Origin: Candidatus Fermentithermobacillaceae bacterium DTU015
GTDB taxonomy: Bacteria > Bacillota > Sulfobacillia > Fermentithermobacillales > Fermentithermobacillaceae
Assembly (NCBI GenBank): GCA_001513185.1
Contig: LFST01000014.1
Location: 1-40,007 of the forward strand
DNA length: 40,007 nt
Direction: 5' to 3'
Below are positions 33,136 to 40,007 of the stretch, piece after piece (position 1 is the first letter of the stretch; each line of letters opens with the position of its first letter). The notes below the pieces were generated by a model, which saw only the letters and a program-made list of their open reading frames with translations, searched no databases and was not told where the DNA came from. Both the position numbers and the translations under genes were made by a program.

Positions 33136-34190
33136 GTAGGAATACTTGGTTTGAACTTTTGAGGACCGGAGTAGCTATTGCCGCAGCTCTTACCATAGGA
33201 TTTGTGGTCACGTCACTGGTGTCGGAATCGCCTGTTGAGGCGTTCGGATATTTCCTGAAGGGGCCGTTTACCAGCATCAGGCGCTTTGGCTCGTTCCTTG
33301 AAGCGGCAGTTCCTCTTACTTTTACAGGTTTGGCAGTGTCGCTGGTGTTTTCGGCAGGACAGTTTAACATGGGGGCGGAAGGCCAGTTCTTCATAGGGGC
33401 TGTTGCTGCTACTGCGGCCGGAGTCTTCTTGGATCTCCCGCCGGTGATCCACACGATAGTGTGTTTGGCGGCAGGTATGATTGCGGGGGCAATAGGGGGC
33501 TTCATTCCGGGGGTTCTCAAAGCCCGGTGGAATGCATCTGAGCTGGTAGCGTCGCTCATGCTCAACTATGTGTTCCTCAAGTTGGGGATGTACCTTATTA
33601 CTTACCATCTGCGGGACCCTTCTGCGGGCGCCCTTGTGTCGCTTCCCCTGAAGGAGAGCTCGTGGCTTCCCCAATTTACCAGGACCACCAAGCTCCACGC
33701 AGGCATATTTGTGATGTTTCTGGTTGTTTTCCTCTGCTACTACTTCTTGTACAGGACAAGCAGGGGTTATGAAGCCAGGATGACCGGACAGAACCTCAGT
33801 TTCGCCCGGTACTCGGGGATCCCGGTGCTCAAGGTTATACTCCTCATCCAGGTATTGGGAGGGGCCGTAGCAGGGCTTGGAGGCGCAGTTGAGATGCTGG
33901 GCATTTACCGGCGCTTCCAGTGGCAGGCGAGCCCGGGATATGGTTTCGACGGCGTGATTATAGCGATTTTGGCCAGGAACAACCCGCTCTTGGTACCCTT
34001 GGCAGCGGTGTTCCTCGCATATCTGCGTGTAGGCGCTGACGTTATGGCAATGTACGCTGACGTATCTGCTGAAATGGTATCTATCATACAAGCTGTGATC
34101 ATATTGCTGGTGACTGCTGAAGCTTTCCTTGCCGGCTACAGACACCGCTTGACCCTGAAAGAGGTGAAGCAACGTGCATCCGCTTCTTAA
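33132..34190 (+). CDS. Nucleoside ABC importer permease 1
   Basis: The 352-residue BPD_transp_2-type permease has about eight to ten membrane segments and the family stretch QFNMGAEGQFFIGAVAA (about 76-93). It continues with PGVLKARWNASELVASLMLNY and GAVAGLGGAVEMLG, all characteristic of the NupP/YufP-type permeases paired with BMP receptors. It overlaps the ATPase gene by 4 bp and the next permease gene by 17 bp. Confidence 0.92.
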   Translation: MSRNTWFELLRTGVAIAAALTIGFVVTSLVSESPVEAFGYFLKGPFTSIRRFGSFLEAAVPLTFTGLAVSLVFSAGQFNMGAEGQFFIGAVAATAAGVFLDLPPVIHTIVCLAAGMIAGAIGGFIPGVLKARWNASELVASLMLNYVFLKLGMYLITYHLRDPSAGALVSLPLKESSWLPQFTRTTKLHAGIFVMFLVVFLCYYFLYRTSRGYEARMTGQNLSFARYSGIPVLKVILLIQVLGGAVAGLGGAVEMLGIYRRFQWQASPGYGFDGVIIAILARNNPLLVPLAAVFLAYLRVGADVMAMYADVSAEMVSIIQAVIILLVTAEAFLAGYRHRLTLKEVKQRASAS

Positions 34191-35097
34191 GGCAGTTTTC
34201 TCAGCATCTTTTGCTGCATCCATATTGCGCGTGACAACCCCTATCTTGTTTGCGTCCCTGGGTGCGGTGGTTGCCGACTTGTCCGGGGTAGTGAACATTG
34301 CCCTTGAGGGCATGATGCTGATTTCAGCGCTCATGGGGGTAATCGCCTCTGCGTTTACAGGGTCGGCCTGGGTTGGGTTCCTGGCAGGGGTGGCGTCAGG
34401 GATCCTGGTAGGCCTTGTGTTGGGGTATTTCCACCTTAAACTAAGGACTAATGTGATCCTGGCAGGAATAGCGCTTAATCTCTTGGCCGCTCAAGGTACG
34501 GTGTTCGTGCTCTACGCAGTGGCCCATGATAAAGGCGTTTCCAGCTCCTTGCCCAGCAAAGTGATGCCTGAGGTACAACTTCCAATCATCAAAGATATCC
34601 CTGTCCTGGGGGCAATCATAGGCAAGCAGAATATACTCACCTATTTGTCCCTTATCGCCGTGGTAGTGGTTTACCTGTTCTTGTACAAGACGTCCTTTGG
34701 GCTGAGGCTCAGGGCGGTGGGCGAAAATCCTGATGCCGCGGATTCGGTGGGGATCTCGGTCCACAAGGTGCGGTTTATTGCCTTGGCTATAAGCGGTGCC
34801 CTGGCAGGCATGGGCGGGGTCCACCTTTCCATGGGGTATGTGAGCTGGTTTTCCAGGAACATGACATCAGGCAGAGGATACATCGCCTTGGCAGCAAAAG
34901 CTTTGGGACGCAACCACCCAATCGGGGCATTTCTTGCGTCGCTCCTGTTTGGGGTTACCGATGCCTTATCTAACTACATGCAGAGTCTGAGGGTTCCGGG
35001 AGAGTTTGTCCAGATGATCCCGTATGTAGTCACTCTCGTGGTGCTTGCGGTGTACTCGGGAAGGCAGCTTAAGTGGGGGAGGTTTTCCAATGAGTAA
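34174..35097 (+). CDS. Nucleoside ABC importer permease 2
   Basis: The 307-residue BPD_transp_2-type permease has VVNIALEGMMLISALMGV (about 38-55), LRAVGENPDAADSVGISV (the cytoplasmic coupling region) and SGALAGMGGVHLSMGYVSWFSRNMTSGRGYIALAAKALG. These match NupQ/YufQ-type permeases. It forms the heterodimeric channel with permease 1. GTG start inside the 3' end of permease 1, after GAGGTGAAG. Confidence 0.92.
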   Translation: MHPLLKAVFSASFAASILRVTTPILFASLGAVVADLSGVVNIALEGMMLISALMGVIASAFTGSAWVGFLAGVASGILVGLVLGYFHLKLRTNVILAGIALNLLAAQGTVFVLYAVAHDKGVSSSLPSKVMPEVQLPIIKDIPVLGAIIGKQNILTYLSLIAVVVVYLFLYKTSFGLRLRAVGENPDAADSVGISVHKVRFIALAISGALAGMGGVHLSMGYVSWFSRNMTSGRGYIALAAKALGRNHPIGAFLASLLFGVTDALSNYMQSLRVPGEFVQMIPYVVTLVVLAVYSGRQLKWGRFSNE

Positions 35098-36034
35098 CAC
35101 CAAGATCCCGGTTATCATCGATTGTGACCCCGGCATAGATGATGCTGTAGCCCTTGCGCTTGCTTTCGGGTGCGGCAAGTTAGACGTATTGGGGGTAACA
35201 ACCGTTGCAGGTAACAGCAGCGGGGAAAATACCTATCGCAACGCCAGAAGATTTCTGTCTTTTATCGGCGCAGATGTTGAAGTGGCCAGGGGGGCTGACC
35301 GGCCAATCCTCAGGCAGCTGGTCACCGCGCCTCAAGTTCACGGTGAGACCGGGCTCGGCGGGCTTGGTGAGCCTGAAGATGAGGAACTGCATGCTTCCGG
35401 GCGCAGTGCGTTTGACCTTATAACTGAGACTTTGCTTAGCCACCCCGGAAAAGTGACCCTGGTGCCGGTAGGGCCGCTCACCAACATAGCTATAGCCCTG
35501 CTTGCCAAGCCTGAAATCAAACACAAGATTGAAAAGATCGTGCTCATGGGCGGTGCCGCCCTGGAAGGCAACCGGACGCCTGCCGCAGAGTTTAACATAT
35601 ACGTTGACCCGGAGGCTGCCCGGATCGTGTTTGAGTCGGGCGTGCCTATCACCATGATAGGCTTGGATGTAACCCACAAAGCACTTATATATCCCGACGA
35701 AATCGAGGCCTTGCGCAAGCACGGCAGGATAGGCAAGACCGTTGCCGAGCTTCTGGATTTTTACGGCGTTCATTACCGCAAGCGGTTCGAAGGCAACCCT
35801 ATTCATGATGCTCTGGCGGTAGCAGCAGTGTTTGAGCCTGATATCGTGTCAACCAGGCACCTTAACGTATGTGTGGAAACATCCGGGGAGTTTACTCTAG
35901 GCAGAACCGTGGTGGATTTCAGAGGTGTTACGGGCAGGGAGCCTAACTGTCATGTAGCCTTGGGAGTTGACAGGGAGCGGTTCATAGAACTTATTTTCAA
36001 TGCAGTGGAAAACCTGGAACAGACGTCTCAATAA
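35090..36034 (+). CDS. Inosine/uridine-preferring nucleoside hydrolase (canonical His form)
   Basis: The 314-residue protein has the Asp cluster DCDPGIDDA (11-19), VGPLTNIAIAL, the AEFNIYVDPEAA motif and the catalytic NPIHDALAV (His239-Asp240) of the standard purine/pyrimidine nucleoside hydrolases. It hydrolyses imported nucleosides to ribose and base. It overlaps permease 2 by 8 bp and closes the operon before a terminator. The ATG follows GGGGGAGG. It is clearly divergent from the operon's other hydrolase, so the two are unlikely to be recent duplicates. Confidence 0.92.
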   Translation: MSNTKIPVIIDCDPGIDDAVALALAFGCGKLDVLGVTTVAGNSSGENTYRNARRFLSFIGADVEVARGADRPILRQLVTAPQVHGETGLGGLGEPEDEELHASGRSAFDLITETLLSHPGKVTLVPVGPLTNIAIALLAKPEIKHKIEKIVLMGGAALEGNRTPAAEFNIYVDPEAARIVFESGVPITMIGLDVTHKALIYPDEIEALRKHGRIGKTVAELLDFYGVHYRKRFEGNPIHDALAVAAVFEPDIVSTRHLNVCVETSGEFTLGRTVVDFRGVTGREPNCHVALGVDRERFIELIFNAVENLEQTSQ

Positions 36035-36081
36035 GTCAATAAGGTCTCAATAAATCCCTTAATGATGGGTTTGGATACCAT

Positions 36082-36109
36082 GGGGTGGCGCTTAGCCAAC
36101 CCCTTTTTT
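36082..36109 (+). terminator. Intrinsic terminator of the nucleoside operon
   Basis: GGGGTGGC (36082-36089) pairs with GCC-A-ACCCC (36095-36103) with one bulged A, followed by TTTTTT (36104-36109). Confidence 0.75.
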
Positions 36110-36140
36110 GATCACTCCCCCTGAAAAGGAAAATTTTGAG

Positions 36141-36168
36141 TTGCGAAGAATATTGTAAGTGCTAACAT
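36141..36168 (+). promoter_or_regulatory. Possible promoter of the methionine gamma-lyase gene
   Basis: TTGCGA (36141-36146), a 16-bp spacer and TAACAT (36163-36168), ~28 bp before the ATG. Spacing and -10 are suboptimal. No S-box or T-box structure is visible in the leader. Confidence 0.35.
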
Positions 36169-36195
36169 TCAAAGTTTTCTTATGGAGGCGTAAAT

Positions 36196-37389
36196 ATGGA
36201 GAAGGATGGCATGCGGCTTGAGACCAAGGCAACCCACATAGGCCAGGGGCCTGAACCTCACACCGGCTCAATAGTCACGCCGATATACCAGACATCCACC
36301 TTTGTATTTCCCAGCGTAGACGAGGGTGCTGCCAGGTTTTCCGGAGAGTCTGAGGGCTACATTTACACCAGGTTGGGCAACCCCACGATTGCTGCGTTGG
36401 AAGAATGTGTGAGCGCCTTGGAGAACGGGGAAAAGGCCATAGCATTTGCTTCTGGTATGTCCGCCATATCTTCGGTGGTAATAGCGATGGTAAGCGCCGG
36501 CGATCATATTGTCGCGGACAAATGCGTATACGGGTGCGTTTACTCATTGTTTGCTGAACTCCTGGCAAGATTCGGGGTCCAGGTTGATTTTGTCGACTGT
36601 TCTGAACCTGAGCAGGTTGAGAAGGCTATTAAGCCAAACACCAAACTCATATATTTTGAATCTCCTGCTAACCCCGTGCTCAAACTGGTGGATATGCAGG
36701 CCATGGTTCAGATCGCCAAGAAGCATGGCATCATGACGGTAATGGATAATACTTTCATGACTCCGGTTTTCCAAAGGCCAATTGATTGGGGCATAGACGT
36801 AGTTGTTCATAGCGCCACCAAATATTTAGGCGGACACGGGGACCTGCTTGCAGGTATTGCTGTAGGCCCTGAAGAGTTCATGGACCATGTTGCGGAAACT
36901 ACACAGAAGGATCTGGGCGGGGCTTTGGGCCCGTTCGATGCATGGCTGATACTCCGGGGCATCAAGACCCTCCATGTACGGATGGAGCGCCATGAGTACA
37001 ATGCCATGAAAGTGGCCGAGTTTTTGGAGAACCACCCTGGAGTGGAGAGGGTGTACTACCCTGGACTCAAGTCCCATCCTCAACATGAGCTGGCCAAAAA
37101 ACAGATGACAGGTTTCGGCGGTATGATCGCCGTTGAACTCAAGGGCGGATTTGAGGCAGGGAAGACCTTGATGGATTCAGTGAAGTTGTGTCACCTCGCA
37201 GTAAGCCTTGGCGAAACCAGCACCCTGGTTCAGCACCCGGCGTCTATGACCCATTCAGTTATGACTCCTGAGGCCAGGCAAGCTGCGGGTATTTCAGACG
37301 GCCTTATACGGATCTCCGTGGGGCTGGAGCACGTAGACGACATAATTGCCGACCTCAGCCAGGCGCTCAAGAAAGCCACGGGGTTCTAG
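36196..37389 (+). CDS. Methionine gamma-lyase (Cys/Met metabolism PLP enzyme)
   Basis: The 397-residue protein belongs to the cystathionine gamma-synthase/lyase family. The PLP Lys is in SATKYLGGHGD (Lys209). Residues diagnostic of methionine gamma-lyase are present: Tyr112 and Cys114 in VYGCVY (equivalent to Tyr114 and Cys116 of the Pseudomonas enzyme), Lys238-Asp239 (Lys240-Asp241) and Arg59 (Arg61). It should split methionine into methanethiol, ammonia and 2-oxobutyrate, an energy-yielding route in anaerobes. Single-gene unit; the ATG follows TGGAGGCG. Confidence 0.87.
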   Translation: MEKDGMRLETKATHIGQGPEPHTGSIVTPIYQTSTFVFPSVDEGAARFSGESEGYIYTRLGNPTIAALEECVSALENGEKAIAFASGMSAISSVVIAMVSAGDHIVADKCVYGCVYSLFAELLARFGVQVDFVDCSEPEQVEKAIKPNTKLIYFESPANPVLKLVDMQAMVQIAKKHGIMTVMDNTFMTPVFQRPIDWGIDVVVHSATKYLGGHGDLLAGIAVGPEEFMDHVAETTQKDLGGALGPFDAWLILRGIKTLHVRMERHEYNAMKVAEFLENHPGVERVYYPGLKSHPQHELAKKQMTGFGGMIAVELKGGFEAGKTLMDSVKLCHLAVSLGETSTLVQHPASMTHSVMTPEARQAAGISDGLIRISVGLEHVDDIIADLSQALKKATGF

Positions 37390-37444
37390 CACCGGTTACT
37401 GCTAGTAGTCACGGTAGTCACGTAGGATTCCGGCGGTGTACCAT

Positions 37445-37474
37445 AGGCCGGGAAAATTTCACCCGGCCTTTTGT
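37445..37474 (+). terminator. Intrinsic terminator after the methionine gamma-lyase gene
   Basis: AGGCCGGG (37445-37452) pairs with CCCGGCCT (37462-37469), followed by TTTTG. Downstream, 37475-37645 has only short GTTTTC repeats before the convergent lactate dehydrogenase gene. Confidence 0.8.
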
Positions 37475-37645
37475 TTCTGTTTGTGCCTGTTTTCACCCGT
37501 TTTCGTCTGTTTTCACTCACTTCGCTTTTTCACTTGATGCTTACTGGTATGCACTTGGTAATTACAGGGTGGCGAGGGTGATAGTTGGCCGGGTTTGGTG
37601 CGCGACGCTTCTTGAGAAGCAGCACACTTGAGCCTCGCCACTACC

Positions 37646-38875
37646 TTATGTAAGCTGGGATGGCCTGCGTGGCTTTCGCCCGGGTTTTCGCGCAGTGATG
37701 GGCTTGGGCTGCTTGTGGTAGAGGACTTGGTTCTGGATGTTCGCCTCATCATCTGTTCCCATGGGCGTTAAGGCATTCCGTGATGCACCTGACACCGGTA
37801 TCCCTGGCTGTGACGCGTCGTCAGGACATCCGGTAAGGGGGTGGGCCGCAAGGCGTCCGGCGTCGATGTCCAGTTCCTGGGAGACATCAAACCCTGAGAC
37901 TTTCTTTAGCAGTCTTTCATAAAAGGAAGCAGGTCTAAGGTTGAGGTTCTGTATTGCCTGCTTTACGGTGCGGGCGGAAACCTTGAAAGCTTCAAGTTCA
38001 TCCTGGGAAAGAGGGAGTTCAATAACCCGCAAGATGCCTTCCCGGCCCACCACCGCCGGTGTCCCTAAGTACACGCCCCTTACGCCGTATTCTCCGTCAA
38101 GATAACATGAGACCGAATAGACGCTGCGGAGGTCCCTCAGTATGGCTTCAGTTATTTTGGCCATGGTCACTGCGATGGCGTAGTATGTGGCGCCTTTGAG
38201 GTTGATGATATTATACGCTGCGTCCCGTACTTCTTCGAACATGCTTTGGAGATGAGTTTCGGATAAAGCCCAATTCCGCACAGAGGTTCCGGCAATTGTA
38301 GCCCCTGACCAGGCTGCGATTTCAGAATCGCCGTGTTCGCCGATGATGGATGCATGGATGTGTTGAGGACTGATACCCAGCTCTTCTCCTATTACGTAAC
38401 GGAGCCGGGCAGTGTCGAGCATGGTTCCGGAACCGATAACCCGTTGCGGAGCCAGCCCTGACCGCATCATGGCTACATAGGACATGACGTCTACCGGGTT
38501 AGTCACCACCAGCAGTATGGCATTTGGCGCAAGCTGGCCTACTTTTTCTGCAATGTCGCCGACTATTTTGGCATTTCTATGGATGAGGTCCATCCGGGTT
38601 TCTCCAGGTTGTTGTGCTGAACCGGCACAGATCGCCACAAGGTCAGAATCCACCACATCTTGGATGCTGCCTGCCCAGATGGTAGTGCGTTGTACCAATG
38701 ACATGGCATGGTTTAGGTCCATTGATTCGCCCAGGGCTCTTTCCTTGTTGTCATCGATCAGGCAAATCTCATCGGCGGTTTCCCTGAGCAAGAGGGTGAA
38801 GGCATAGGTGCTGCCGACCCGTCCTGTACCTATGATAGACACCTTAGAAGGTTTCTGAAGTGAGACACTTGTCAT
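37646..38875 (-). CDS. ldh: L-lactate dehydrogenase with ~95-residue C-terminal extension
   Basis: The catalytic core (about 1-315) is a normal NAD-dependent L-lactate/malate dehydrogenase: GTGRVG (16-21), the substrate loop SAQQPGETRMDL with Gln rather than the Arg of malate dehydrogenases, TNPVDV, and the active-site His181 in IIGEHGDSE. It reduces pyruvate to L-lactate and reoxidises NADH. The protein continues to 409 residues, whereas the family is ~310-320. The tail is Pro/Ala/Ser-rich and becomes basic (ITARKPGRKPRRPSQ). The ATG follows GGAGGG. No Rex site is visible upstream. Confidence 0.88.
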   Translation of the reverse strand: MTSVSLQKPSKVSIIGTGRVGSTYAFTLLLRETADEICLIDDNKERALGESMDLNHAMSLVQRTTIWAGSIQDVVDSDLVAICAGSAQQPGETRMDLIHRNAKIVGDIAEKVGQLAPNAILLVVTNPVDVMSYVAMMRSGLAPQRVIGSGTMLDTARLRYVIGEELGISPQHIHASIIGEHGDSEIAAWSGATIAGTSVRNWALSETHLQSMFEEVRDAAYNIINLKGATYYAIAVTMAKITEAILRDLRSVYSVSCYLDGEYGVRGVYLGTPAVVGREGILRVIELPLSQDELEAFKVSARTVKQAIQNLNLRPASFYERLLKKVSGFDVSQELDIDAGRLAAHPLTGCPDDASQPGIPVSGASRNALTPMGTDDEANIQNQVLYHKQPKPITARKPGRKPRRPSQLT

Positions 38876-39132
38876 GGGACTTCCCTCCGTATAGGCTCAC
38901 CTGCCGTTAGATGCGTTTAAGCCAGGGCCCGGCATATGTAGTTGACGCACCTACTTGGCATACATAGTACGTACTAGATCCGTTTGGTTTTGAGCGCTTC
39001 TTTAGTTAACCTTCCCCAAAGAGGCACTTATACTTCATGGAAGTCGCTGAAGACCTCCGGCTGAGAAAGCGGAAATATAGAGATACGGCCAGTACTTAAG
39101 TGAGCCGGTCACCGGAACAGCGACTTCTGAGA
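38876..39132. other. Intergenic region upstream of ldh
   Basis: No gene is supported here. A perfect 12-bp palindrome, TAGTACGTACTA, lies at 38965-38976, about 90 bp upstream of the ldh start, and could be an operator. No convincing minus-strand -35/-10 pair was found. Confidence 0.3.
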
Positions 39133-39210
39133 GTGCAGAAGTGTAGAGGTATAGAAGTATAGAAGTACAGAAGTATGGAAGTACAGAAGTATAGAAGTAT
39201 AGAAGTATAG
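39133..39210. repeat. 8-bp tandem repeat (GTATAGAA)n
   Basis: Nearly ten consecutive 8-bp units (39133-39210), consensus GTATAGAA with single-base variants (GTGCAGAA, GTGTAGAG, GTACAGAA, GTATGGAA). Translated in any frame this gives an 8-residue periodic peptide, which explains the Tyr-Thr-Ser-Leu-rich open frames on the minus strand. Those are not considered genes. The stretch from 39211 to 39372 holds nothing I recognise. Confidence 0.92.
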
Positions 39211-39372
39211 GCTTACGCCAGATGACCAAGTCTTGCTGTTCTGAGGCGGGGAGTCCGGGTTTTGCGATGAGTTCATTGTAGACGGCACATGCTGGACTGA
39301 TGAACGCAAGCTCAGGCCCCCGGTAGGGTATGGCATGTGGATGCCTGCAAGAAAACCTATGATTTTCCCACG

Positions 39373-39932
39373 CCGGTTGCCAATTGACCAATGTCTAGCG
39401 AAACCTGGTTTGAAATCGGCCGCTTATCACGCCTGTCTGGTCAAGGATTTACCATTGTGTTTATCCGAAGGCTCTTAGTGGTCCCTTTTTGACCGGACCG
39501 GAGCCCGAAAGTGGTCAGAGACTCACCACTTCACGCCGCAAACTGGTCAGGAATTAACCGGTTCTGCTTCTTCGAAACTCAGACTGGCCTAAAATTAGCC
39601 AATACCGAATCTTATGTGGTTCGAGACTGACCATTTCCAGAAGAGACCTGGTTTGGAGTTAACCAATAGGGCCAGCGGTGGACCGGAGTGGTTTGGAATT
39701 GTCCAGGTCGGCTCGCGAGGCGGTCCTAAATCGACCACCTCAGGACTAGACCTGGTTGCGAATTGACCAATACGGAGCTTGAGTGGGACCGGCCTGGTCA
39801 GGAATTGTCCAGTTCGGCTCAAGACCTGGTTTGACATTGACCGGTCCCAGAGTACACCTGGTCTGGAATTGACCGCTTCCTCATCAAGCTAAGCAAAACC
39901 GGTATCCGGCTGGTCACAAATCGGTCACATGG
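39373..39932. repeat. Array of ~16 degenerate palindromic units with 105-bp higher-order period
   Basis: A ~22-bp unit with consensus STGGTYNNNAATTGACCA, imperfectly palindromic (TGGTC...GACCA), recurs about 16 times. Unit starts are near 39373, 39404, 39436, 39477, 39509, 39542, 39582, 39615, 39647, 39687, 39720, 39751, 39792, 39826, 39857 and 39909. Spacing runs in triplets of ~32, ~33 and ~40-41 bp, so every third unit repeats at ~105 bp. Units in matching triplet positions resemble each other most (for example 39687 and 39792 share GGAATTGTCCAG-TCGGCTC). No gene is supported. It resembles a multi-site protein-binding region, such as the repeated transposase sites near IS21-type ends. Confidence 0.85.
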
Positions 39933-40007
39933 CCCCTTTATTCACAGGAGACTATCAACTCGGCACGATTATATGGATTCTATACGGGCCCAACCACAAA
40001 AAGTGAG

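Noticed and set aside
33213..34334. Long minus-strand open frame opposite the permease genes
   Set aside because: It lies wholly opposite two recognisable permeases, is rich in His, Arg and Gln, and has no ribosome binding site.
36035..36195. S-box (SAM) riboswitch upstream of the methionine gamma-lyase gene
   Set aside because: The conserved core was looked for and not found; the leader is occupied by the operon terminator and a short promoter.
39035..39391. Minus-strand frames with Tyr-Thr-Ser-Leu-Leu periodic peptide
   Set aside because: The periodicity is a by-product of the 8-bp DNA repeat; there is no start context and no family resemblance.
39373..39932. CRISPR array
   Set aside because: Units are too degenerate, spacers are only ~10-20 bp and are themselves related between triplets, and no cas gene is present.
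39973..40007. ATG frame running off the right edge (MDSIRAQPQK...)
   Set aside because: Only ~11 codons are visible and no ribosome binding site precedes it. It could be the start of a gene beyond the window but cannot be judged.

Overview
The window looks like chromosome from an anaerobic, Gram-positive-type Bacillota (Clostridia- or Limnochordia-like). The grounds are an [FeFe] hydrogenase behind a perfect Rex operator, strong AGGAGG-type ribosome binding sites, frequent GTG and TTG starts, short sigma-A promoters, and family content (WalJ/YycJ, TIGR04086, FmdB, YmaF, DUF401, CNNM/CorC). The genus cannot be fixed from sequence alone. No rRNA, tRNA, CRISPR array or recognisable transposase gene was seen.

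Layout. 1-3.0 kb: the 3' end of a membrane protein, a 133-nt element predicted to fold as a rod-like RNA, then two overlapping CNNM/CBS membrane proteins. 3.0-7.0 kb: a Rex-controlled two-gene hydrogenase operon, made of an NfnB/GltD-like flavoprotein carrying a NuoF-type Fe-S domain plus a full-length HydA. 7.1-9.1 kb: a divergent YchF-like GTPase and a WalJ-like metallo-beta-lactamase-fold protein, ending in a terminator. 9.1-15.75 kb (minus strand): a five-gene operon of two FtsX/MacB-type permeases, their ATPase, a GlmL-family ASKHA ATPase with a C-terminal extension, and a protein with lipoyl-like repeats and a KOW-like end. This operon is the best candidate here for an undescribed system. 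16-18 kb: SpeD, Ndk and a DUF72 protein. 18-19.3 kb (minus): a DUF401 permease.

19.5-28.2 kb: a DnaQ-DinG fusion whose helicase motifs are degenerate, a TIGR04086 membrane protein whose ribosome binding site lies in a perfect inverted repeat, a PG-binding/LysM/deacetylase protein with altered catalytic Asp positions, several small coiled-coil or zinc-ribbon proteins, FolD plus a cyclodeaminase-family protein, a His-repeat YmaF-like protein and one unknown. 28.3-36.0 kb: a complete nucleoside uptake and salvage operon (ribokinase, nucleoside hydrolase, BMP lipoprotein, tandem ATPase, two permeases, second nucleoside hydrolase). 36.2-38.9 kb: a methionine gamma-lyase and, convergent to it, an L-lactate dehydrogenase with an unusual ~95-residue tail.

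The last 1.1 kb has no convincing gene but is highly structured. It holds an 8-bp tandem repeat and then about 16 copies of a degenerate palindromic unit, organised in triplets that recur every ~105 bp.

Metabolically the genes fit a fermentative anaerobe that scavenges nucleosides and amino acids (ribose to glycolysis, methionine to 2-oxobutyrate), disposes of reductant through H2 and lactate, and ties hydrogenase expression to the NADH/NAD+ ratio through Rex.
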